In this document: positions 24,216 through 32,809 of the stretch, piece by piece
Position numbering within the stretch: position 1 is the first letter of the stretch
Layout: each line of letters starts with the position of its first letter
Assembly: GCA_036478595.1 (NCBI GenBank)
Contig: JAZGEF010000045.1
Location: 1 to 64,000, forward strand
Origin: Granulosicoccus sp036478595
Lineage (GTDB): Bacteria > Pseudomonadota > Gammaproteobacteria > Granulosicoccales > Granulosicoccaceae
Direction of reading: 5' to 3'
DNA length: 64,000 nucleotides
Made by a program: the position numbers and the translations under genes
Notes under the pieces: model-generated
Told to the model about the DNA's origin: nothing
Databases searched by the model: none
What the model saw: only the letters and a program-made list of their open reading frames with translations

Positions 24216-27011
24216 ATGCCTAGCGCCAAGCCTGATGATTCAGCACCCGATTCGGCACCGATAGTTCTGGTTGATGGTTCTTCCTATCTATACAGAGCTT
24301 TTCATGCCATGCCACCGCTAACCAACTCCAAAGGGCAGCCCACCGGCGCGGTGCATGGTGTTGTCAATATGTTGCGTCGGCTAATAGCCGATTACAGCCC
24401 AAGCTGTATGGCCGTGGTGTTTGATGCCAAGGGCAAAACGTTTCGTGATGATATTTACTCGGAGTATAAGGCTAACCGCCCATCGATGCCTGACGATTTG
24501 CGTTCTCAGATTGAGCCGTTGCATAAAATTGTCAAAGCCTTGGGCATGCCGTTGATTATCGAATCGGGTGTTGAGGCGGACGACGTTATTGGTACGCTTG
24601 CCTACCAGGCAAGTGAGCGCAAGCTAAAAACGATTATCTCCACGGGCGATAAAGATATGGCTCAACTGGTTGATGACTACGTTACGCTTATCAATACAAT
24701 GAACAACACCACGATGGATGCTCTGGGTGTTGAAGAAAAATTTGGCGTTCGCCCTGATCAAATTATCGATTACTTATCCCTTGTTGGTGATACCTCTGAC
24801 AACATACCGGGCGTACCAAGTTGTGGCCCAAAAACGGCGGTTAAATGGTTGGCAGTTCACGATACGCTTGAAGCGGTTATCGACAATGCAGATGGCGTTA
24901 AAGGCAAGATTGGTGAAAAGCTACGTGCAAGCATTGACCACCTGCCCATGTCAAAAGATCTCGCCACCATTCGTACTCAACTTGAGTTAGCGCAAAACAT
25001 TGAAGCTATCAAGTTACAAGAGCCCGATCTAGATCGATTAACCGCGTTGTACAGCGAGTTAGAGTTCAGAACCTTTGCCAAAGAGTTGGCCGATGGTAAA
25101 TCGCCATTGTTGCCAGGCAGCGTTGCTAGAGCAAACCCAGCGGCAGCAAAAACGATTGCTAATTCAGGCGCAGTGGCTGCGGTTGCGGTTGCGGGTAACG
25201 CTTCGGCTGACTACACAACCATCACCACAATGAAAGAGCTAGACACCTGGTTAGCTAAACTTAAAAAAGCTGAAATTTTTGCGTTTGATACAAAAACAAG
25301 CAGCCTCAACTATATGCAAGCAGAAGTGGTCGGTTTATCGTTTGCTGTTGAGCCAGGCAAAGCTGCCTACGTACCACTTGCACATGACTATGAAGGTGCG
25401 CCCGAGCAGTTGGATCGCGATGCGGTATTGGCTAAGTTCAAACCGTTGTTAGAGCAAGAGAAAAACAACTTGCTTGGCCAGCATATTAAGTACGACATTA
25501 ATGCGTTACGTAAATATGATATTCATCTTAGTAATGTTGCACACGACACCATGCTGCAAAGTTATGTGTTGGATTCAACCGCCACACGTCATGACATGGA
25601 TAGTTTGGCGCGTAAATATCTAGGGGTTGATACAATCAAGTTTGCGGACATAGCAGGCAAAGGTAAAAAACAACTTACGTTTAATCAAATACCCATTGAG
25701 CAAGCTAGCCCCTACGCTGCAGAAGATGCCGATATCACTTTGCAGTTACATTTAGCACTGTGGCCGCAGCTGCAGGAAAACGCGAAACTTAAAGCGCTGT
25801 ACGAAGATATGGAAATACCATTGTTGTCAGTATTGGCAGTGGTGGAATATCAAGGTGTGTTGATTGATGATGACAAGCTAAAAAAGCAAGGCCTTGTGCT
25901 GCATAAAAAATTGGAAGAAGTACAGCTCGATGCATATGCTGATGCGGGTAAAGAATTTAATTTAGGTTCGCCTAAACAAATTCAGGAAATATTTTATGAA
26001 GAAAAACAGTTTCCGATAATTCGGAAAACACCGAAAGGACAACCTTCTACCGCAGAAGATGTGCTGGAGACATTGGCGCTTGATTACCCTCTGCCAAAGT
26101 TGATTTTGCAGCACCGTAGTTTGTCGAAACTATTGTCTACCTATATTGATAAGCTGCCGTTACAGATCGATACCAATAGCAAGCGTGTGCATACGTCTTA
26201 TCATCAAGCGGTTGCATCCACTGGAAGATTATCTAGCACGGATCCTAACCTGCAAAACATTCCGGTTAGAACCGAAGAAGGTCGGCGCATACGCCAAGCG
26301 TTTGTTGCGCCTAATGGGTATCGGATTCTCGCTGCCGATTACTCTCAAATTGAGCTTCGCATCATGGCGCATTTGTCGGGTGATGAGGGATTGCTTGGTG
26401 CATTCTCGAACGGTTTGGACGTGCACGTCGCAACAGCCGCTGAGGTGTTTGCTGTGCCTCCTGATAACGTTGATTCTGATCAACGTCGATCAGCTAAGGC
26501 CATTAACTTTGGTCTGATTTACGGCATGAGTGCGTTTGGCTTAGCCAAGCAGTTGGACATCTCTCGAGGCGAGGCGCAGGAATATATCAATTTGTACTTT
26601 GCGCGCTACCCTGACGTTAAGCAGTATATGGACGAAACCAAAATCAAGGCGAAAGAACAGGGTTTTGTTGAAACGGTTTATGGCCGACGCCTGTACCTAC
26701 CCGATATCAATGCGCGTAATGGCCAGTTGCGCCAATACGCCGAGCGCACGGCTATTAATGCGCCAATGCAAGGCACAGCGGCCGATATCATCAAGCGCGC
26801 GATGATTGCTGCACAAGGTTGGCTGACAGAGGAATCGGTTGATGCGCGAATTATTATGCAAGTACACGATGAGCTGGTGCTGGAGGTCAAAGCAGGCGAG
26901 GCTGATGAAATAAGTGAGCAGTTAGCTGCGCTGATGGAAAACGCTGCGGCGCTAAATGTGCCGCTGGTTGTTGACACAGGTATAGGTAATAGCTGGGAAG
27001 AGGCTCATTAA
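24216..27011 (+). CDS. polA: DNA polymerase I PolA, proofreading site altered
   Basis: The 931-residue enzyme has the three usual parts: 5' nuclease (about 15-290, with E-A-D-D-V-I-G-T and G-D-K-D-M), 3'-5' exonuclease (about 335-520) and polymerase (520-931, with D-Y-S-Q-I-E-L-R, the O-helix R-R-S-A-K-A-I-N-F-G and H-D-E). In the exonuclease motif I, D-T-E-T of Escherichia coli reads D-T-K-T here: K360 (codon 25293-25295) replaces the metal-binding glutamate equivalent to E357. The other metal ligands (K-Y-D and A-E-D-A-D) are kept. Proofreading may therefore be weak; that is inference. It functions in repair and Okazaki fragment processing. It stands alone, divergent from the LOG gene. Confidence 0.95.
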   Translation: MPSAKPDDSAPDSAPIVLVDGSSYLYRAFHAMPPLTNSKGQPTGAVHGVVNMLRRLIADYSPSCMAVVFDAKGKTFRDDIYSEYKANRPSMPDDLRSQIEPLHKIVKALGMPLIIESGVEADDVIGTLAYQASERKLKTIISTGDKDMAQLVDDYVTLINTMNNTTMDALGVEEKFGVRPDQIIDYLSLVGDTSDNIPGVPSCGPKTAVKWLAVHDTLEAVIDNADGVKGKIGEKLRASIDHLPMSKDLATIRTQLELAQNIEAIKLQEPDLDRLTALYSELEFRTFAKELADGKSPLLPGSVARANPAAAKTIANSGAVAAVAVAGNASADYTTITTMKELDTWLAKLKKAEIFAFDTKTSSLNYMQAEVVGLSFAVEPGKAAYVPLAHDYEGAPEQLDRDAVLAKFKPLLEQEKNNLLGQHIKYDINALRKYDIHLSNVAHDTMLQSYVLDSTATRHDMDSLARKYLGVDTIKFADIAGKGKKQLTFNQIPIEQASPYAAEDADITLQLHLALWPQLQENAKLKALYEDMEIPLLSVLAVVEYQGVLIDDDKLKKQGLVLHKKLEEVQLDAYADAGKEFNLGSPKQIQEIFYEEKQFPIIRKTPKGQPSTAEDVLETLALDYPLPKLILQHRSLSKLLSTYIDKLPLQIDTNSKRVHTSYHQAVASTGRLSSTDPNLQNIPVRTEEGRRIRQAFVAPNGYRILAADYSQIELRIMAHLSGDEGLLGAFSNGLDVHVATAAEVFAVPPDNVDSDQRRSAKAINFGLIYGMSAFGLAKQLDISRGEAQEYINLYFARYPDVKQYMDETKIKAKEQGFVETVYGRRLYLPDINARNGQLRQYAERTAINAPMQGTAADIIKRAMIAAQGWLTEESVDARIIMQVHDELVLEVKAGEADEISEQLAALMENAAALNVPLVVDTGIGNSWEEAH

Positions 27012-27227
27012 CTATTCCGTAGGCACACATTGATGCCTGCAATACGGGCTTGGCGCCATTATCGCGGCTCATTGGTCCAACTGCCTTAGAACCGCCGCTG
27101 GTATCGACCGCAAACAGTTGCAATCTGTTAGCAAATTTCATAGGGTGTAAGATCTTAAAGGCTGCCTTGGCCAATTGGCTTTCAAGCGCTAGCCTACGAC
27201 TATCTATTATTTTGGAGGAGCGGATTA

Positions 27228-27698
27228 ATGCAGAAGTCACTACATATCGATCCAGGCAAATGCACAGGCTGTTTGCAATGCGAATCGGCTTGTTCGGTCG
27301 AAAATGAAGGTATGGTTAATCCCTCTAAATCCCGTATTAAGGTGTTTAGCTTCCACGATGAAGGCCGTTTTGTGCCTTACACATGCACCCAGTGTGATGA
27401 AGCCTGGTGTATGCAGGCTTGTCCCGTTGATGCGATTGTGCTTAACCCCGCTAATGGCTCAAAGGATGTGCTCAGCGATGTCTGCGTGGGTTGTAAGGTC
27501 TGCACAATAGCTTGCCCATTTGGCACGATTAACTACAACGCATCATCTGGCAAGGTCGTTAAGTGCGATCTTTGTGGCGGTGACCCGCAATGCGTTGAAG
27601 CTTGCCCTACTCAAGCAATTACCTTTATTGATGCCAACGCAACCGGTCTTGACCGAATGCGAGCTTGGGCATCAAAAACCGATAACGCCACCGCTTAG
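27228..27698 (+). CDS. aorA: Four-cluster ferredoxin subunit of aldehyde oxidoreductase
   Basis: The 156-residue protein has 16 cysteines in four sets (C-T-G-C-L-Q-C; C-T-Q-C then C-M-Q-A-C-P; C-V-G-C-K-V-C-T-I-A-C-P; C-D-L-C then C-V-E-A-C-P), enough for four [4Fe-4S] clusters in a DmsB/HycB-like fold. It is the electron-transfer partner of the AOR subunit encoded 10 bases downstream, matching AorA of the Aromatoleum-type AorABC enzyme. GGAGGA lies about ten bases before the ATG, so translation should be strong. It is the first gene of the operon. The symbol is given by analogy with the Aromatoleum system. Confidence 0.85.
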   Translation: MQKSLHIDPGKCTGCLQCESACSVENEGMVNPSKSRIKVFSFHDEGRFVPYTCTQCDEAWCMQACPVDAIVLNPANGSKDVLSDVCVGCKVCTIACPFGTINYNASSGKVVKCDLCGGDPQCVEACPTQAITFIDANATGLDRMRAWASKTDNATA

Positions 27699-27708
27699 GA
27701 GAATCATC

Positions 27709-29565
27709 ATGGCTTGGACAAAAAAAATCCTACGGGTAAATCTTTCTAGCGGCAACATTACTGAAGAGCCGCTCAATATGGAGTGGGCTAACGACTATCT
27801 CGGTCAGCGTGGTTTGGCTACACGCTATCTGGTTGAAGAGATCGATCCAACAACTGATGCGCTTGGCCCCGATAACAAACTCATCATGACTACCGGCCCA
27901 TTGACTGGCACGGTTGCATCAACAGGCGGTCGTTATTCAGTCGTGTGTAAAAGCCCGTTAACTAACGCCGTGGCTTGCTCTAACTCAGGTGGTTTCTTTG
28001 GTGCTGAGATGAAGTTCGCTGGCCTGGATATGATTATTTTTGAAGGTAAAGCGTCTAGCCCAATGTATCTAAACATTGAAGACGACAAGGCTGAGCTACT
28101 GCCAGCTGATGATCTTTGGGGCCAGTCAGTTTGGGCAGCCGACAAAATGCTGCGCACAAAACACTCAGACCCACAAGCAAAAATTGCCTGCGTTGGACGT
28201 AGTGCTGAAGAGGGCAACCTGTACGCGGCTATCGTTAATGATTTGCATCGTGCCGCGGGCCGTTCTGGTGTTGGTACCGTGATGGCTTCAAAAAATCTGA
28301 AAGCCGTCATAGTGCGAGGTACTAAGGGCTTGGGTAACTTGCGTGATCCAAAGGCATTTATGGCGGCAACTAACGCCGGTAAAAAAGTACTTGCTGAAAA
28401 TGCAGTAACTGGCCAAGGTTTGCCAACCTACGGTACGCAAGTACTCATGAACGTAATCAATGAAGTGGGTGCGCTACCGACTCGCAACATGAAAGAAACT
28501 CAGTTTGAGGGCGCGGCAAACGTGGGTGGTGAGGCGATGCACGAACCACGCAAGAGTGATGGCAAGCCTAATCTGACGACTAACGGCGCATGCTTCTCTT
28601 GCACAATCGCATGCGGTCGAATTTCCACCATTGATCGCACACATTTTTCGGTTAAAGATAAACCGGAGTATTGGATTAACTCAGGCGGCCTGGAGTATGA
28701 AGCAGCATGGGCTTTGGGCCCCGACACGGGTGTTGATGACATCGATGCGCTCACTTACGCAAATTTTCTGTGTAACGAAGACGGCATGGATCCCATATCG
28801 TTTGGTTCAACACTAGCTGCTGCGATGGAGCTATTTGAAACTGGTGCGATTACTACCGAGCAAACGGGTGGCATGGAACTCAAGTTTGGTTCTGCCGAAG
28901 CACTGTGTTGGGCGGCTGAAGTCACCGCTAAAGGTGAAGGTTTTGGACGTGATCTTGGTTTAGGTTCCAAGCGCCTTTGTGAAAAATACGGCCAGCCTCA
29001 ATTGTCAATGACAGTTAAGGGTCAAGAATTTCCTGCCTACGATCCACGCGGCATTCAAGGTATTGGTTTGGCTTACGCCACATCAAATCGCGGCGCTTGC
29101 CACCTACGTGGTTACACCATCGCTTCTGAAATATTGGGGATTCCGGAAAAAACTGATCCGCTTGATTCTGCTGGAAAGCCTGGGTTGGTTAAGGCCTTCC
29201 AGGATGCTACGGCGGCAGTGGATTCGGCTGGGCTTTGTGTGTTCACCACCTTTGCGTGGACCATGGATGACATCGCACCTCAGGTAGATGCTGCTTGTGA
29301 TGGCAACTGGACGACCGAGAAGATGATGGAAGTGGGTGAGCGCATCTGGAATATGGAGCGCGAATTCAACGCCAAGGCCGGTTTGACTGGCGCTGACGAT
29401 ACGCTACCACAACGCCTCCTGACAGAAGCGGCTAACGCAGGGCCAGCCAAAGGTAGAGTCAATGAGCTAGATAAGATGTTGCCAGAGTACTATCAGCTTC
29501 GCGGCTGGACTACAGATGGTACAGTGAGCTCAGAGACGCACCAGAAGTTTGGCTTGCCAGGATAG
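27709..29565 (+). CDS. aorB: Tungsten/molybdenum aldehyde:ferredoxin oxidoreductase
   Basis: The start is ATG 27709 with TAGGAGA upstream; an open frame further upstream overlaps the ferredoxin gene and is not used. The 618-residue protein matches the AOR family: N-terminal pterin-binding segments (G-P-L-T-G-T, G-G-R-Y-S-V-V-C, S-G-G-F-F-G) and a [4Fe-4S] motif C295-x2-C298-x3-C302, with a later cysteine in G-L-C-V-F-T as the fourth ligand. AOR oxidises aldehydes to carboxylic acids with a tungsten-bis-pyranopterin cofactor. Companion ferredoxin and FAD subunits point to the mesophilic NAD-linked type rather than the archaeal single-subunit enzyme. The aldehyde is not predictable. Whether W or Mo is used cannot be told from sequence. 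Confidence 0.93.
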   Translation: MAWTKKILRVNLSSGNITEEPLNMEWANDYLGQRGLATRYLVEEIDPTTDALGPDNKLIMTTGPLTGTVASTGGRYSVVCKSPLTNAVACSNSGGFFGAEMKFAGLDMIIFEGKASSPMYLNIEDDKAELLPADDLWGQSVWAADKMLRTKHSDPQAKIACVGRSAEEGNLYAAIVNDLHRAAGRSGVGTVMASKNLKAVIVRGTKGLGNLRDPKAFMAATNAGKKVLAENAVTGQGLPTYGTQVLMNVINEVGALPTRNMKETQFEGAANVGGEAMHEPRKSDGKPNLTTNGACFSCTIACGRISTIDRTHFSVKDKPEYWINSGGLEYEAAWALGPDTGVDDIDALTYANFLCNEDGMDPISFGSTLAAAMELFETGAITTEQTGGMELKFGSAEALCWAAEVTAKGEGFGRDLGLGSKRLCEKYGQPQLSMTVKGQEFPAYDPRGIQGIGLAYATSNRGACHLRGYTIASEILGIPEKTDPLDSAGKPGLVKAFQDATAAVDSAGLCVFTTFAWTMDDIAPQVDAACDGNWTTEKMMEVGERIWNMEREFNAKAGLTGADDTLPQRLLTEAANAGPAKGRVNELDKMLPEYYQLRGWTTDGTVSSETHQKFGLPG

Positions 29566-29578
29566 CGCTATTGCCAGG

Positions 29579-29618
29579 CCAGCGGTATATGCCGCTGGAA
29601 TGCGCTGGAGCACCAGCG
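29579..29618. repeat. Two adjacent hairpins between aorB and aorC
   Basis: Hairpin 1 pairs CCAGCGG (29579-29585) with CCGCTGG (29592-29598). Hairpin 2 pairs CGCTGG (29603-29608) with CCAGCG (29613-29618). The arms share the same sequence, so alternative pairing is possible. A terminator hairpin follows about 20 bases downstream. This may be a repetitive extragenic palindrome or an RNA-stability element. Confidence 0.5.
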
Positions 29619-29638
29619 TTATATTAGTTAATCTTATG

Positions 29639-29666
29639 GGCGCAGCACTTCGACTGCGCCTTTTTT
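29639..29666 (+). terminator. Rho-independent terminator or attenuator before aorC
   Basis: A perfect seven-base-pair stem (GGCGCAG/CTGCGCC, eight-base loop) is followed at once by six T. It ends 14 bases before the aorC start, so read-through rather than a new promoter probably feeds the second half of the cluster, lowering its expression relative to aorAB. Confidence 0.75.
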
Positions 29667-29679
29667 GTCGGGGGAAAAC

Positions 29680-30948
29680 ATGCATCACGTGATAATCGGC
29701 GCAGGGCCAGCAGGCGTTAATGCAGCTGAGCATCTAAAAAAATACGACCCTAGCTGTATCGTGACGTTGCTCGCAGCAGAACAGGATCCCCCGTATTCAC
29801 GTATGGCGATACCGTACTATCTGGTAGGCAATATCCCGGCTGAAGCTACGCATTTGCGCAAAAACAATCTGCACTTTCAGAGCAAAGGGATTTTTGTACA
29901 CCATGCCAGGGCGAGCAGCATCGACACTGGCGCAAAGCAAGTGCATCTGCTGGGTGATGATTCGATTGAGTACGACAAGCTGCTGATTGCCTCTGGTGCT
30001 ACTGCGGTCAAGCCGCCAATACCGGGCGTTGACCTAGAAGGCGTATACAACTGTTGGTCGTTGGCTGATGCTCATAAAATCATTGAGCGGGCAGAGCCGG
30101 GCTCTAAAGTAATTTTGATGGGTGCAGGCTTTATTGGCTGCATCATCTTAGAAGCGCTAGCCTCTCGTCAGGTTGATTTGACCGTTATCGAAATGGAAGA
30201 TCGCATGGTGTCACGTATGACTAACGAAACCATGGGCACGATGATAAAGGATTGGTGCCAAAACAAAGGTATTCGTACGCTTACGTCCACCCGGGTTGAT
30301 GAAATCACTGAAGCTGACGGTGGCAAATTGTCAGTTAAAACTAATGGCGGTGAAACTCTTGAAGCTGATCTGGTTATTTGTGCAACAGGTGTACGCTCTA
30401 ATACCGCATTTCTCGATGGCAGCGGTATCGAAGTTGATATGGGCATTGTTGTTGATGACTTTATGCAAACCAATAAACCTGATGTGTACGCGGCTGGTGA
30501 TGTTGCGCAAGGGCGAGATTTTTCGACCGGTGATTATTACGTACAAGCGATTCAACCTACAGCGGTTGAGCACGGTAAAATCGCAGCACATAATATGGTG
30601 CAGGGGCATCAAACACCACACGTGGGTAACATCAACATGAACGTGCTGGATACGGTAGGGCTAATTTCCACCTCGTTTGGCATGTGGATGGGCGTACCTG
30701 GAGGGGATGAGTCGGAACTTTGTGACAAAGAAAACTTCAAATACCTGAACTTACAATTTAAAGATGATGTGCTGGTGGGTGCAAGTAGCTTAGGGTTGAC
30801 TCAGCACGTTGGGGTTATGCGTGGCTTAATTCAAACAGGTGCGCACTTGGGTGATTGGAAACAAAAGCTGATGGAAAACCCTTCGCGGTTAAGCGAGGCT
30901 TATTTGGCGAGTGCTCAGAGCCAGCATCAGCCGTTGACATTCGACTGA
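29680..30948 (+). CDS. aorC: FAD-dependent pyridine nucleotide oxidoreductase subunit of AOR
   Basis: ATG 29680 is used, with GGGGA five bases upstream; an upstream in-frame TTG lies in the terminator T-run. The 422-residue flavoprotein has the FAD-binding G-A-G-P-A-G motif at the N-terminus, a second dinucleotide motif G-A-G-F-I-G-C for NAD(P)H in the middle, and the FAD-contact segment V-Y-A-A-G-D-V-A. It belongs to the nitrite-reductase-like/rubredoxin-reductase pyridine nucleotide-disulfide oxidoreductase family. It probably transfers electrons from the AorAB core to NAD+, as AorC does in Aromatoleum. It is separated from aorB by three hairpins. Confidence 0.88.
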   Translation: MHHVIIGAGPAGVNAAEHLKKYDPSCIVTLLAAEQDPPYSRMAIPYYLVGNIPAEATHLRKNNLHFQSKGIFVHHARASSIDTGAKQVHLLGDDSIEYDKLLIASGATAVKPPIPGVDLEGVYNCWSLADAHKIIERAEPGSKVILMGAGFIGCIILEALASRQVDLTVIEMEDRMVSRMTNETMGTMIKDWCQNKGIRTLTSTRVDEITEADGGKLSVKTNGGETLEADLVICATGVRSNTAFLDGSGIEVDMGIVVDDFMQTNKPDVYAAGDVAQGRDFSTGDYYVQAIQPTAVEHGKIAAHNMVQGHQTPHVGNINMNVLDTVGLISTSFGMWMGVPGGDESELCDKENFKYLNLQFKDDVLVGASSLGLTQHVGVMRGLIQTGAHLGDWKQKLMENPSRLSEAYLASAQSQHQPLTFD

Positions 30949-30982
30949 GCGATATGACTGCACAAATGTTACAGCACTCTGC

Positions 30983-31237
30983 ATGAACATAACGCTTAAG
31001 CTTTTTGCAACGTTAGGTGATCTACTGCCGGCAAATGCTGTCAGAAATATTGCCAAAATTGAGATAGCGCCTGATGCCTCGTTAAATGACATCATTGATC
31101 GATACAAAGTGCCGCGAGAGCTTGCGCACCTGGTGCTGATCAATGGGGTATTTGTTTGCGATACCGACCGAGATCAGAAGGGGCAGCTCAAAGAGAGCGA
31201 TGTGCTCGCAATCTGGCCACCTGTGGCTGGTGGATGA
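30983..31237 (+). CDS. MoaD/ThiS-like sulfur carrier protein of the AOR operon
   Basis: The 84-residue protein has a beta-grasp pattern and ends in P-P-V-A-G-G, the C-terminal Gly-Gly that is thiocarboxylated in sulfur carriers. MoaD supplies the dithiolene sulfurs of molybdopterin; AOR operons often carry a dedicated copy for the tungsten cofactor. It starts 34 bases after aorC. ThiS cannot be strictly excluded, but the W-x-P-V-A-G-G ending and the neighbouring moaA favour the MoaD type. Confidence 0.88.
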   Translation: MNITLKLFATLGDLLPANAVRNIAKIEIAPDASLNDIIDRYKVPRELAHLVLINGVFVCDTDRDQKGQLKESDVLAIWPPVAGG

Positions 31238-31246
31238 TAAGCAAAC

Positions 31247-31537
31247 ATGGTACAAACTCAGTTTGACAAAAATATGGGCATCACGCACAGCGATTTTTTT
31301 CGTTTGTTGCCAAAAGCCATGGGTGACCACCCATACACAATCAACGGCAACACAGTGAACGCTGATGTCGAAGGTGGCAAACTGATGATAGGCTTAGGGG
31401 AACAACAGGAGCGAAGAATCGCCCTAATGCGAATCCCATTTGTAATCGTCAACTTTGATTTCAGTTCAGTAGGTGACGAAGGCATTGAGGCGTTCGTACA
31501 ACACTTCGATTTGCACTTCCAGAGGGGCGGTGGTTAA
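31247..31537 (+). CDS. Unknown 96-residue protein in the AOR operon
   Basis: The protein is soluble, with no signal peptide or cysteine cluster, and ends in R-G-G-G. The pattern is of an alpha/beta fold with a strand M-R-I-P-F-V-I-V-N-F-D-F. I do not recognise a named family. It lies nine bases after the MoaD-like gene and directly abuts moaA, so co-translation is likely; a role in cofactor insertion or enzyme maturation is an inference from position. The terminal triple glycine resembles sulfur-carrier tails but the rest does not look like ubiquitin. Confidence 0.72.
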   Translation: MVQTQFDKNMGITHSDFFRLLPKAMGDHPYTINGNTVNADVEGGKLMIGLGEQQERRIALMRIPFVIVNFDFSSVGDEGIEAFVQHFDLHFQRGGG

Positions 31538-32581
31538 GTGGTTAAGCGCGTAGTTAACAACTCCGGCAACGATGACACAGTAAAGGATCGGTTTAAACGG
31601 CCGCTGCGAGATTTACGAATCTCAGTGACGGATCGTTGTAACTTCCGTTGTGTTTATTGCATGCCAAAATCAGTCTTCGATAAGGAGTACAAGTTTTTAC
31701 CGCGTAGCGATTTACTCAGCTATGAAGAGATTGAGCAAGTCGTGAAAGCCGGGGCAGAGCTTGGCGTTTGCAAAATACGCCTAACTGGCGGCGAACCCCT
31801 CATCCGTAATGATCTAGAAAAACTGGTCGAGAAGATTGCTGATGTAGAAGGCATCACCGATATTAGCCTGACTACCAACGCATCATTACTGACACTCAAA
31901 AGAGCCCAGCGCCTAAAAGATGCAGGCCTTCAACGCTTGAACGTTAGCCTTGATGCGCTTGATGACAAAACATTTATGGAGGTTAACGACGTTGGGGTGA
32001 GTGTACAGAGTGTACTAGACGGTATTGAAAACGCTTCCAAGGTGGGCTTTGAATCAGTCAAAGTCAATATGGTCGTTAAGAAAGGACTAAATGATCACAG
32101 CATTTTACCGATGGCCAAATTCTTCCATGGTACCGGGCAGATATTGCGGTTTATCGAATTTATGGATGTGGGTAACAGCAATGCCTGGAACCTATCCAAT
32201 GTAGTCACCAGCCAAGAGATAGCCGACATCATTGATGGCGAGTTACCGATTACACCGGCGACACCCAACTACAAAGGTGAAGTAGCAAAGCGTTGGAGCT
32301 ACAACGATGGTGGCGGTGAAATCGGTATTATCTCATCGGTGTCAGCACCGTTTTGCGGTGACTGTAGCCGAGCAAGGCTATCCGCAACCGGTAGTATCTA
32401 CACCTGCTTATTTGCAGCCAGCGGTCATGATTTACGTAAGGTGCTACGTGGTGAGGATACTCGCTCGGTTACGCAGGCACTTCGAGACATCTGGACGCTG
32501 CGACAAGATAAATATTCTGAAACCCGCACTCAAGTGAGTGTGCTGAGACCCAAGGTTGAGATGTCGTTTATCGGTGGTTAA
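31538..32581 (+). CDS. moaA: Cyclic pyranopterin phosphate synthase MoaA (radical SAM)
   Basis: The 347-residue radical SAM enzyme has the SAM cluster motif C34-x3-C38-x2-C41 (D-R-C-N-F-R-C-V-Y-C-M-P), the G-G-E-P SAM-contact strand and a second cluster motif (F-C-G-D-C-S-R-A-R-L then C-L-F). It ends in G-G, the double glycine tail required by MoaA for catalysis. With MoaC it makes cyclic pyranopterin monophosphate from GTP, the first step of molybdenum/tungsten cofactor synthesis. GTG 31538 directly follows the previous stop, with GAGGGG upstream. It is the last gene of the AOR cluster; no moaC, moeA or modA copy is in the window, so those must be elsewhere. Confidence 0.93.
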   Translation: MVKRVVNNSGNDDTVKDRFKRPLRDLRISVTDRCNFRCVYCMPKSVFDKEYKFLPRSDLLSYEEIEQVVKAGAELGVCKIRLTGGEPLIRNDLEKLVEKIADVEGITDISLTTNASLLTLKRAQRLKDAGLQRLNVSLDALDDKTFMEVNDVGVSVQSVLDGIENASKVGFESVKVNMVVKKGLNDHSILPMAKFFHGTGQILRFIEFMDVGNSNAWNLSNVVTSQEIADIIDGELPITPATPNYKGEVAKRWSYNDGGGEIGIISSVSAPFCGDCSRARLSATGSIYTCLFAASGHDLRKVLRGEDTRSVTQALRDIWTLRQDKYSETRTQVSVLRPKVEMSFIGG

Positions 32582-32809
32582 CGTGAACCTTGTACGCGTT
32601 CGGCGTAGTTGCTGCCACCATAGTTTTATTGCCATTGTCAGCCTATGCTGACAACTCCTTAAGTTAGCTAACCGAGGAGATGGGTGTGGACTACGCCGAC
32701 TGGTTAGCGGCGCGATCGATCGGTGAAGCGGTGACACCTACAAAATCAACAGATGCCAGCAGCATTCGTAAATACTTGTTATCAGCACAATTTGAGCCGA
32801 GGCGGCGTG

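Noticed and set aside
27520..27708. Longer aorB reading frame starting inside the ferredoxin gene
   Set aside because: The ATG at 27709 has a good ribosome-binding site and begins the conserved AOR N-terminus; the upstream part is a shadow of aorA.
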